Below are positions 17,695 through 25,660 of a stretch of 64,000 nucleotides of DNA, one piece after another. The notes under the pieces were generated by a model, which saw only the letters and a program-made list of their open reading frames with translations, did not search any database and was not told the DNA's origin. Source of the DNA: Chitinophagales bacterium (GTDB lineage: Bacteria; Bacteroidota; Bacteroidia; Chitinophagales; JADIYW01); NCBI GenBank assembly GCA_019694955.1, contig JAIBAX010000005.1, forward strand, positions 62,001-126,000, written 5' to 3'. Made by a program: the position numbers and the translations under genes. Each line of letters starts with the position of its first letter. Within the stretch, counting starts at the first letter, position 1.

Positions 17695-19695
17695 ATGGCA
17701 CTGGCTTACCTAAAACTTGAAAGCAACGAGAACAGCGTAGTCAGATTCAAAGCTGATATTGGCACTAATAGGTGGTTTAGATATATCATCGGCAAAAAAA
17801 AAGACCATCAAAACGGCATTGACATCATCGACGAGGTCATTCATGAATCCAAACTCTTTGAACAATCCAACGAGAATCCCTTCAACAGTTCTTTTAATCT
17901 TGAAATTGCAGACGACTTATTTAGGGATGGACGTAAGTATGTTCAACTATTGAGTTATAAGGACAATCGAGGGACATCTCCTGCCGTTTCAAGTGCCGTT
18001 TTAGTGTTTAAAACAGTTGGCATAGGTGAATTGCCGACATTGGAACTTTCTTTATCACAACCAGAAAACAAAACGATGCAAACACAATCTTTTAATAGTT
18101 GCAGAAATGTAAGTTTTTCCTTTCAGGAAAGCAAATTCAGTGATGCCATGTTTCTGGATGCATTGCTGAATGTGGTTAAACTTTTGGCACCAACAGCAGT
18201 AAATGCAATTGGCAGTGCCGCCGGGATAAATCCATCTAGCAATACACAAATATTGCAAGTTGTCAATGGCGTTATTGATGCCATCAAAAATGCCACTCCT
18301 GCTGCCACGCCAGCCGCCAATCCCGCACCAGTGCCAGCGCCTGCACAACAGGTTGCAGAAGCGCATGCGCTCAGTTATGCCAAAACATCCCGAACGGCTA
18401 AATTTATCAATAAAAATAAACCCATCTCCAAAGGAATGATCATCGATGGTGGCGTAATTACCGGTCCACTGCTGGCTTCGCTGGCAGGCCCGGTTTTACA
18501 ACAAGCACCGCAGATTTTACAAACCTTGCTTGGCAAACCAATAGAATTGATGAATGCTATTATGAACTTCAACTTACAGAAGCGCCAGAATGAGCAAAAC
18601 TTCATGACAAACCTCATCAACTCAGTCAACCAAGACACCTTGCTGAGTGAAATGATAAGAAATGGGATGATGCCCGCCAATTTGGGAATAGCACAAAGCG
18701 TAAGCCATCAAATCACGCCTCCCAATGTTTCTCTAAAAATAGATATCGGGACACCTATGGAAGTATTTGGGAAACCAAAGTATGTGTACGCAACAACAAA
18801 AGGCATCCGCTTCACCTTAAGCACCAACTTTACAGAGAAAATACCCACCGCTCCCCTGCCGAAGGCTATCGTTAAAGTTTGCTTTAAAGATGCCACGAAT
18901 TCAAAGAAGTACTTTGAGAAACACTTTAAACTCAAAGACATCCTTCCAAATACACCCTTTCAAGTAGATTTCTTTCCCGATGAACTCAACGCCCTACCTG
19001 CACAAACAGATATACTGATGGACGTACAATTCTTATGGAAATCTGAAAAAACAGGAAAAGTATTCAGCCTGACAGCGCATCATGTAGTCTTCTTTGTGCA
19101 GCAATATATTTTACTTGACTTCGGAGATACTATCAGTGAAGAATTGTCCTTAAAAGACATGGAGCGTTTCCGTCCATTTTGGCACAAAGTATGGGAAGGG
19201 GCGACCTCCAACAAAGTTAAATGGGACATAGAAGCTACTTTCAGGTATTATACTTTTTACCGTCCGCTCGCCGATTCAAATGGGAGAATAGAAACAAAAA
19301 TTTCAAAGACAGAAAATGAAGAACAAGCGTCAGACTTACGGCTAGAAATCAGGGGTTCAATGAAATCAGGTTTGGAAATCAGCCCGGTAGAACTTAATAA
19401 GCTCAGTCCATTATTTGGCAAGTATCCTTCTCTACCCATGGAAAAATTAGCTGCATTCAAAACCAGCGATTTGTCCGCATACTTTAATCTTCAGGCGACA
19501 CAGAGCATTCAAATGAAAGGCAAAAAAGAAGAAATTGGCGCACTATGGGTATATCCGGAAGTCACCCTAAAAGGTGCAACCCTTGGAAAAATAGAAAAAA
19601 CCAATGAAAATGGTCAAGTCATAGAACACAGCAAGGAGAATGCTTACCTCCCGGCAGTGACTTCTGTGCATTTTGTAGGCTTAAAAACACAATAA
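17695..19695 (+). CDS. Unrecognised 666-residue beta-rich cluster protein
   Basis: Function unknown. Residues 1-105 look like a beta domain (FKADIGTNRWFRYIIGKKK, then YVQLLSYKDNRGTSPAVSSA). A low-complexity Ala/Pro linker near residues 200-222 is followed by a hydrophobic Gly/Ala/Leu segment (GPLLASLAGPVLQQAPQILQ, about residues 260-282) that could insert in a membrane or form a coiled helix. The remaining 400 residues are strand-rich. No catalytic motif was recognised. It could be a carrier or scaffold for the hydrolases encoded downstream; this is inference from position only. Confidence 0.73.
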   Translation: MALAYLKLESNENSVVRFKADIGTNRWFRYIIGKKKDHQNGIDIIDEVIHESKLFEQSNENPFNSSFNLEIADDLFRDGRKYVQLLSYKDNRGTSPAVSSAVLVFKTVGIGELPTLELSLSQPENKTMQTQSFNSCRNVSFSFQESKFSDAMFLDALLNVVKLLAPTAVNAIGSAAGINPSSNTQILQVVNGVIDAIKNATPAATPAANPAPVPAPAQQVAEAHALSYAKTSRTAKFINKNKPISKGMIIDGGVITGPLLASLAGPVLQQAPQILQTLLGKPIELMNAIMNFNLQKRQNEQNFMTNLINSVNQDTLLSEMIRNGMMPANLGIAQSVSHQITPPNVSLKIDIGTPMEVFGKPKYVYATTKGIRFTLSTNFTEKIPTAPLPKAIVKVCFKDATNSKKYFEKHFKLKDILPNTPFQVDFFPDELNALPAQTDILMDVQFLWKSEKTGKVFSLTAHHVVFFVQQYILLDFGDTISEELSLKDMERFRPFWHKVWEGATSNKVKWDIEATFRYYTFYRPLADSNGRIETKISKTENEEQASDLRLEIRGSMKSGLEISPVELNKLSPLFGKYPSLPMEKLAAFKTSDLSAYFNLQATQSIQMKGKKEEIGALWVYPEVTLKGATLGKIEKTNENGQVIEHSKENAYLPAVTSVHFVGLKTQ

Positions 19696-19696
19696 T

Positions 19697-19831
19697 ATGG
19701 AAGAGCAAGAAAACGAAGAACACGCTTCAACAATAGACACTTCTTCTACCGAAGTGAGATTTGAAGGCTATAATGTAGAATTTGATGTGAAAATCAAATT
19801 AATTCCTGTTCAATTGAATGAAAAGAAATGA
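19697..19831 (+). CDS. Small 44-residue acidic cluster protein
   Basis: ATG at 19697, one base after the preceding stop; its TGA overlaps the ATG of the next gene (ATGA at 19828). The product begins with an acidic, Ser/Thr-rich stretch and ends VRFEGYNVEFDVKIKLIPVQ, a likely pair of beta strands. The coupling on both sides and the strand pattern argue that it is real. Function unknown. Confidence 0.6.
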   Translation: MEEQENEEHASTIDTSSTEVRFEGYNVEFDVKIKLIPVQLNEKK

Positions 19832-20118
19832 ACGACAACAGGACAGATATAGATGAAGCCTTTGTTTCCTTACACGAAAAGATTGCCGCTTTTTGTGAGG
19901 AAATGATTGTCATACAAGATATGCCGCATGCTATACAGATGCGTGTAGAACGTTTGGAGATAGACACACCCATAGAAATAGATATCATCGAAGATGAATA
20001 TGGTACTCTGCAAATCGGGGCTGTCCCTCCACTGTATAAAGTAGCTACTTCTATTGAACCTATATACCATCAGATTAAATTTCGCATAGATGTAAAACAA
20101 AATCATCATGGAAAATAA
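19828..20118 (+). CDS. Small 96-residue cluster protein
   Basis: Overlaps the previous gene by 4 bp and the next by 11 bp. The N-terminal 35 residues are helical; then RVERLEIDTPIEIDIIEDEY and GAVPPLYKVATSIEPIYH suggest a compact beta domain. The layout (a conserved strand, an acidic turn, then PP and a late His before a final strand) recalls small partner proteins found next to trypco-type conflict-system genes, but I cannot name a family with confidence. Confidence 0.7.
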   Translation: MNDNRTDIDEAFVSLHEKIAAFCEEMIVIQDMPHAIQMRVERLEIDTPIEIDIIEDEYGTLQIGAVPPLYKVATSIEPIYHQIKFRIDVKQNHHGK

Positions 20119-20845
20119 AGCCTGGAATTTAGAATCATTTGTAGATGCACTCGTTGTAGAATTGGATAAAACCAAGGAAACGCTGGCAGTGAAAGCGGTC
20201 AATAAACCACTAACATATACTGTTAAAGACATGGCATTGGATTTACAAATATTCCCTTCCTATGATGGCGACCAAGTGAAATTTGTTACAGCGCAGGCAG
20301 GACAGTCAGGTGCCTCAAAAATCACCATTCAACTGGCATCTATAACAGACAATCAGGTACGGGCAACCACCAAAAAACCGCAATCAAAAGACGACCTCGA
20401 TTTAGAAAAAGTAGAAATAGACCCAGAGACTAAAAAATCATTGAGAAAGCTCGGTGTAAAATCTGTTGATGACCTAAAACAAATAGAAGAAAAAAATATC
20501 GACATAGAAAAAGTCAGCGAGAAGAAGATAGATTTTAAAAACCTTGCTAATCTGATAGAAAAATCACGACGTGACGCAAAACCACCTTTGGTAAAAAAAG
20601 TCAGCATGAGCATGCAAAACAATCAACCCATTTTAGTCGTCGAAGGCAGCAATTTAGCCGTTAATAAGAATTTCAATCCCGTTGCCGTCATCAATGGGAC
20701 GCTGGCGGAAGTTAAAAGCTTCAATAGCCATAAACTAGAAATTGAAATTGATAAATCCCAACTAGAAAAAGGGAAATCTGATTTAGTCATCACATTAGAT
20801 CCGTATTCCCTATTTAAGATTAACTTGAATAAAAGCAGGATATGA
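20108..20845 (+). CDS. Protein with trypco2-like N-terminal domain and C-terminal TIG-like beta domain
   Basis: A 245-residue protein. Residues 10-80 (FVDALVVELDKTKE, then TYTVKDMALDLQIFP, then VKFVTAQAGQSGASKITIQL) follow the pattern of the trypsin-co-occurring domain trypco2: an initial helix with V-x-E-L, two strands, and a late G-x-x-K-I-x-I-x-L strand. In known families this domain accompanies proteases in bacterial conflict systems. Residues 110-130 (LRKLGVKSVDDLKQI) look like a helix-hairpin-helix, and residues 165-240 (PILVVEGSNLAVNKNF) like an IPT/TIG fold. The assignment is by eye and tentative. The ATG of the next gene overlaps its stop. Confidence 0.65.
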   Translation: MENKAWNLESFVDALVVELDKTKETLAVKAVNKPLTYTVKDMALDLQIFPSYDGDQVKFVTAQAGQSGASKITIQLASITDNQVRATTKKPQSKDDLDLEKVEIDPETKKSLRKLGVKSVDDLKQIEEKNIDIEKVSEKKIDFKNLANLIEKSRRDAKPPLVKKVSMSMQNNQPILVVEGSNLAVNKNFNPVAVINGTLAEVKSFNSHKLEIEIDKSQLEKGKSDLVITLDPYSLFKINLNKSRI

Positions 20846-22359
20846 GCAACAAATATAGCAAAGACCTAAGCCGCATTATACAAGGTTATTATGGCATCCC
20901 CGCCACAAAGAAAATTGTTAGTGAGAAAACACATAAAGTAGTCATCACACAAAGTTATGACAATGGCGTAAGCCTAAACATGTCTTACTCCACAGAAGAA
21001 TATGTCGAGTATCAGGTACAGCAATCTCGGGAAAATTTTGTTGAATACGAAGTAATGGGCGCAAGTGAATTACCCCTGGTACAACAATCATCCATTCCCT
21101 ATTACGACACGCTGAGTGATGATGTTTTCATTGAAGATTTTACCGAAACAGCATCAGACCATTCAAATAACGTCTCCGTACAAAAAAGTCAAGAGTACGA
21201 CTTCCCCATTGAGCAAAGTCTTGAGGACAAAGAGCATCACATGATTTCTTTCGAAGAAGAAAAACCCAAAACGTCGAACGTCAAAAAGAGTTCCTCACAA
21301 AGTGTCGACGAAGATGATTTTCTATCAGATATGAAAGCCATCCTTCGTGGAGAGAAACGTTTTGAAAAAGAACAAGGTATGGTAGAAGCAAAGAGTACTC
21401 CAACCAAAAACCCACCACCTCCAAAAGAAGAAGAAACGCAAAACCTGCGTGACTTTAAGAGTGAGCATGCCATTTTCGATAAAATCGCTCAAAGCATGCA
21501 GTACGCCAATGCCTACGACTTAGGAAGCTTTGATTTAGAGCAGCGTTTTGATGACTTCGATAGAATAGAGGAATTAAAGGAAAAAAAATCAAAAGGAACA
21601 ACCTCTAAGAAGAAATCCAATGCCATGAGTGATGCGGAACTGGTTTTTGAAAAAGCCGACCACAGTGATTATATCGAAGACTTGGATTTAATGAAGTCAC
21701 TATCAGAAAAAGAAACATTCTTCCAGTCTTTGGAAGACACACGCATCAACAACCCTGATTGGCCATCCCGACCAACGACCATGAGACCGTACACGCTAAG
21801 CGAGAAAAAGGCAACATTCGGAACGTTTGAATATACCACCACGGAGGGAGATGATATTCACATAGATCCGGAATGGGTGAGGGATAATATTGTTTCAGTA
21901 GAAATACCACAATTAATTGGCAAGATAAATGGCAGTAAAGCCGACAACAAAGTAAGGAAAACGAAAAGCATGCAATTCCACAGAAAAGGGGCTACACAAT
22001 TAGCGGCTTTGTTTAAAGCTTGGGAAGATGCCGGCTTACTAGATAGGATTATCACTTTCAATGGAGACTTTGTGCCAAGATTTGTTCGATTGACAAAAGC
22101 ACAAAAAGAATGGGAAGAACGCAATGGCAGACGCATTGCCTTTGAAAACAGGTCCCTCAGCAACCATTCATGGGGAACAGCCTTTGACATCAATGCAGAA
22201 TGGAACAGACGCGAGCATGTTCCTGCCCTACTTAGCAAAGAAGGCTGTGTAAGAGAATTAGTAGAAATCGCCTACCAACACGGCTTTTTCTGGGGTGGAC
22301 ATTTCAAAGGAAAAAGCATCGATGGCATGCATTTCGAATTAGGCAAAATCATACAGTAA
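20842..22359 (+). CDS. Murein peptidase of family M15 with long disordered N-terminal region
   Basis: A 505-residue protein. About residues 1-320 are charged and low in complexity (runs of Glu, Ser, Lys, proline clusters such as KNPPPPKEEE) and probably disordered. The C-terminal 170 residues are a zinc D,D- or L,D-carboxypeptidase/endopeptidase domain: His442 and Asp449 in NHSWGTAFDIN and His497 in IDGMHFEL, the M15 metal site. Phage endolysins of this family cut the murein stem peptide. No signal peptide is present although the substrate is outside the membrane. It overlaps the preceding gene by 4 bp. Confidence 0.82.
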   Translation: MSNKYSKDLSRIIQGYYGIPATKKIVSEKTHKVVITQSYDNGVSLNMSYSTEEYVEYQVQQSRENFVEYEVMGASELPLVQQSSIPYYDTLSDDVFIEDFTETASDHSNNVSVQKSQEYDFPIEQSLEDKEHHMISFEEEKPKTSNVKKSSSQSVDEDDFLSDMKAILRGEKRFEKEQGMVEAKSTPTKNPPPPKEEETQNLRDFKSEHAIFDKIAQSMQYANAYDLGSFDLEQRFDDFDRIEELKEKKSKGTTSKKKSNAMSDAELVFEKADHSDYIEDLDLMKSLSEKETFFQSLEDTRINNPDWPSRPTTMRPYTLSEKKATFGTFEYTTTEGDDIHIDPEWVRDNIVSVEIPQLIGKINGSKADNKVRKTKSMQFHRKGATQLAALFKAWEDAGLLDRIITFNGDFVPRFVRLTKAQKEWEERNGRRIAFENRSLSNHSWGTAFDINAEWNRREHVPALLSKEGCVRELVEIAYQHGFFWGGHFKGKSIDGMHFELGKIIQ

Positions 22360-22373
22360 TTAAATAGAAATAT

Positions 22374-24851
22374 ATGGAAAACAGATTCTTAACAATGGAT
22401 AATTACCTGAAAAACTTAAGGGCAATTCCAACAGACAATAATATTCGCGCCAAAGGTTCTAAATCCGGGCGCTCTAGATTTAGAGCTTTCCAACCGGAGG
22501 TCGGTGCGATGTCATATAACGGATTTTCTAAACCATTTACAGCATCTCAAAGAGTTCTGATCGTATTGATTGAAAATGGCGGTATTGAAATCGACACAAG
22601 AAAAATCCTCGAGCCACTACTCCAAGTGATTCCTGAAACCTTCCGTGAAACAGCATTCAGCTATTTAAACCGAAAAATTAAGGAATATACCGACACCATT
22701 CTCGAATCAGCAGAGTTATACCTCAATAATTATGCAGGCTCCAGCCCTGATTTTTACGGCAATGTCGTCATCCTCAGGAATGGAACGGCTACTTTCGAAG
22801 AACTTAAAAATGCGTTAACAACCTACTCCAAACAAGATAAAACTATTGATTTATACATCCTCACCCATGGCAGCAATGAATATATCTCCGTTAATGGTGG
22901 TGGAATAAATGCGGCAAAAATTGAAAGCATAAAAGCAGCAAATGGCGGCAATAACCTAAGAATACGCTCCGTTTATATGATGAATTGCTACGGCTCCACC
23001 TTAAATACGGCCTGGCGAAATATCGGTGCAAGAGTCGTTTCGGGAACTGTTGGGTTAAATGTACTACCGGAACCAACCACTTATTTTTTATTTAAGGACT
23101 GGAAGAATGGGAAACCTTTTGGTGCAGCCGTCACAGATGCCTATCAGAAAACCATTAATTTCCTAAAAGACATTATACGCAATCTCCCATTACCCGACAT
23201 GGTGAAATCCATCATTCTAGGTTTTGATTTCAGCAGTTTTGATGTTATAAAATCCAGTGCACCTGTTGTTGTGGGCGATCAAAGCGTTACCATTGGCAGC
23301 GATAATCTTTCATTTTCGCAAACGGTACACTCCGCCTTTGCGCTAACCGTAACGCCTTTACACAGACTTTCGCTGTTCCAAGAAGTCATTCCGAGAACGA
23401 TGACTTTGACCATTTCTCAGAAAGGCATTGATTTTATTCTTTCATATGAAGGCTTTCGAGCCAATAAATACAATGATGCTGCCGGGCATTGCACCATAGG
23501 CTACGGACATTTAATACATCGTGGAAATTGCAATGACGACAGTTCGGAGGCACAGTTTTCAGGAGGTATTACTCAGGAAAGAGCCAAAGAACTCTTTATG
23601 GAAAGAATCCGCCCGGTGGAATTGCTCATCAATGAAGAGGTAAAGACAGAAATGACACAAGCACAATTCGATGCATTGTGCAGTTTTACTTTTAACGTTG
23701 GCTCCGGCGCCTTCAAAGGTTCTACATTACTGAAAAAACTGAATGCCGGCGACTATGATGCTGTACCCGTCGAGATGAACAAATGGGTAAATGCCGGTGG
23801 GCGGAAATTAGAAGGCTTGGTCAAAAGAAGAAAAGGTGAAGGAGAAATGTTCTCCGGTGGCATCTACTCCAACCACCAAAGCCTGATGGGTCGTTCATTT
23901 GAAAATACACCGCGCGGGATTCGCAATAATAATCCGGGAAACATCCGCCTCACCGACCAAAAATGGGAAGGCAAAGTACCCAATAAAGACAATACGGACA
24001 AATCCTTTGAACAGTTTACCAGTTATGCTTATGGTGTTAGAGCGCTAATAGTTCTATTAAAAAATTATATCACCAAAGGAAGGAATACCATTACAGCTAT
24101 TTTTGGGGCGTATGCTCCCCCCAATGAAAACAATACGCAGAATTATATTCGCTTTGTTGCCGAACGCTTGGGCGTAGGTGCGGATGCGCCGCTTTCTCTC
24201 ACAAAAAATATATTGAAAGAATTGGCACAAGCCATCGCAAAAATGGAAAATGGAGTCGAGTGCATTTCAGACACGCAGTTTGATGAAGGGTTTGCACTAT
24301 TATCCGATGACATGAAAACTGCCATTCAGCAGTCATTTTATTTTGGACAAGAATATTACTATGGAATGAATGCAGAAGAAGCTTCCGAAGGTGCTGAAAA
24401 CGATACAGCCGGAATCATTGCTGTCAGCAAATCATTCTCCATTCCATCCTATTGTCCAATTAATACCGCTACTACGGCAGGTACGGAGCATTTTTCATTG
24501 GGAGAATTTGGTTCTAAAGACGGTAAAGACATTCCGGATGGTGTGAAAGGCAATATCCAACAACTCATGGAGCAGTTAGAAGTCCTTCGTGCAGAAGTTG
24601 GCAAACCCATAAAGATCGTTTCCGGTTATAGAAGTCCGGAGCATAATAGCTCCGTAGGTGGTGTTTCACAAAGTCGCCATATGTGTGGACAGGCTGCGGA
24701 CATACGCATTAATGACATGACACCTGCTGAAGTACACCGCACCATAGAATCATTGATATCTACGGGAAAAATGAGACAGGGAGGGTTAGGTCTATATAAT
24801 TCATTTGTTCACTACGACATCCGCGGAACTAGAGCCCGTTGGAACGGTTGA
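22374..24851 (+). CDS. Caspase-like / GH24 lysozyme / M15A peptidase fusion protein
   Basis: An 825-residue multidomain protein. (1) About residues 125-265: a caspase-fold segment with His165 in IDLYILTHGSNE and Cys205 in YMMNCYGSTL, a credible His-Cys dyad. (2) About 345-495: GH24 muramidase, Glu359, Asp368 and Thr374 spaced exactly as the T4 lysozyme triad (E-x8-D-x5-T), followed by GYGH. (3) About 512-625: a domain starting PRGIRNNNPGNIR, as in phage virion-associated wall-cutting proteins. (4) About 700-825: peptidase M15A, with His769 and Asp776 in SRHMCGQAAD and His813 in FVHYDIRG. No signal peptide. It combines protease, glycan-cutting and peptide-cutting parts. Confidence 0.85.
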   Translation: MENRFLTMDNYLKNLRAIPTDNNIRAKGSKSGRSRFRAFQPEVGAMSYNGFSKPFTASQRVLIVLIENGGIEIDTRKILEPLLQVIPETFRETAFSYLNRKIKEYTDTILESAELYLNNYAGSSPDFYGNVVILRNGTATFEELKNALTTYSKQDKTIDLYILTHGSNEYISVNGGGINAAKIESIKAANGGNNLRIRSVYMMNCYGSTLNTAWRNIGARVVSGTVGLNVLPEPTTYFLFKDWKNGKPFGAAVTDAYQKTINFLKDIIRNLPLPDMVKSIILGFDFSSFDVIKSSAPVVVGDQSVTIGSDNLSFSQTVHSAFALTVTPLHRLSLFQEVIPRTMTLTISQKGIDFILSYEGFRANKYNDAAGHCTIGYGHLIHRGNCNDDSSEAQFSGGITQERAKELFMERIRPVELLINEEVKTEMTQAQFDALCSFTFNVGSGAFKGSTLLKKLNAGDYDAVPVEMNKWVNAGGRKLEGLVKRRKGEGEMFSGGIYSNHQSLMGRSFENTPRGIRNNNPGNIRLTDQKWEGKVPNKDNTDKSFEQFTSYAYGVRALIVLLKNYITKGRNTITAIFGAYAPPNENNTQNYIRFVAERLGVGADAPLSLTKNILKELAQAIAKMENGVECISDTQFDEGFALLSDDMKTAIQQSFYFGQEYYYGMNAEEASEGAENDTAGIIAVSKSFSIPSYCPINTATTAGTEHFSLGEFGSKDGKDIPDGVKGNIQQLMEQLEVLRAEVGKPIKIVSGYRSPEHNSSVGGVSQSRHMCGQAADIRINDMTPAEVHRTIESLISTGKMRQGGLGLYNSFVHYDIRGTRARWNG

Positions 24852-24865
24852 TAAAACCATCAAAT

Positions 24866-25660
24866 ATGTATACTAACAGATTCATTTCCAACGCATTTTC
24901 AATACAGAGAAAAAACACACCGAAGAAATTTTCTTTCTCTGCCTCCACCACCTTCAAAGTAGTTGAAAATGGTGTATTAATGGATGGTTATTACCGCGAC
25001 CCATCCGAAAAGCACTCGAAAGGTGGCAGAGAAAAACACCTCGGCGTGGATATCACAGGCCCTACTGATGGTGGTGCCTCCGTTCGTGGCAAACTAAATG
25101 ACCCCAGAAGAGGGTTGCCGGTTTATTCATGTATTAACACCATCATTCCAATAAATGACTTAAATCAAGCGAAAGTTTTTAACAAAACGACCAATAGCCT
25201 CGTAACAGGTGTCGGTATTCAGGGAACGGGAAATGCAGAAATGATCGAGGCAAAAATAAAAACACAGCCATGGAAAGATACCAGCGACCATGCATATGGC
25301 GGCATTGTAGGATTTCACTGTTACTACCGTTATAATAATTTGCAAGGCACTAGATCCGAGTTTACTGCTTGGATAGAATTTCTACACCTGATAACGGATG
25401 AATTTCCACCGAGATATGGAAGCTCAGTTGCCACCAAGGATGAGTGGAATGCCTTGGGCAGAGGCAATGGCTGGGGACCGGAAATAAAAAACAACGCTGT
25501 TGTACCTCCATCGTTCTTTCAAGGCCCCATATATAGCATTATCGGATATTTGGGTGCTACACAATCTCCACATGTACATGTGCAAGTAGCATTCCATGAT
25601 GGTCATAGCAATAGCATGCAAAATACGATAAGAATCGACCCGTTAATTTTTGTCTATTGA
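24866..25660 (+). CDS. M23-like murein endopeptidase
   Basis: A 264-residue protein with the LytM/M23 zinc site: His58 and Asp62 in KHLGVDIT, and His236/His238 in SPHVHVQVAF. The segment between them (about 170 residues) is longer than in minimal M23 domains and holds Tyr- and Trp-rich loops. The ATG at 24866 is chosen over a TTG at 24839 that would overlap the previous gene. No signal peptide. It is the last gene of the cluster; its end overlaps the convergent kup gene by 7 bp. M23 enzymes cut peptide crosslinks of murein. Confidence 0.75.
   Translation: MYTNRFISNAFSIQRKNTPKKFSFSASTTFKVVENGVLMDGYYRDPSEKHSKGGREKHLGVDITGPTDGGASVRGKLNDPRRGLPVYSCINTIIPINDLNQAKVFNKTTNSLVTGVGIQGTGNAEMIEAKIKTQPWKDTSDHAYGGIVGFHCYYRYNNLQGTRSEFTAWIEFLHLITDEFPPRYGSSVATKDEWNALGRGNGWGPEIKNNAVVPPSFFQGPIYSIIGYLGATQSPHVHVQVAFHDGHSNSMQNTIRIDPLIFVY

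Noticed and set aside
13516-25660. Prophage, tailocin or T6SS identity for the protease/murein-hydrolase cluster
   Set aside because: Phage-like GH24, M15 and RGIRNNNPGNIR domains occur, but no terminase, portal, capsid, sheath, tube, baseplate, ATPase or integrase gene is recognisable; a decayed or very divergent one cannot be excluded.
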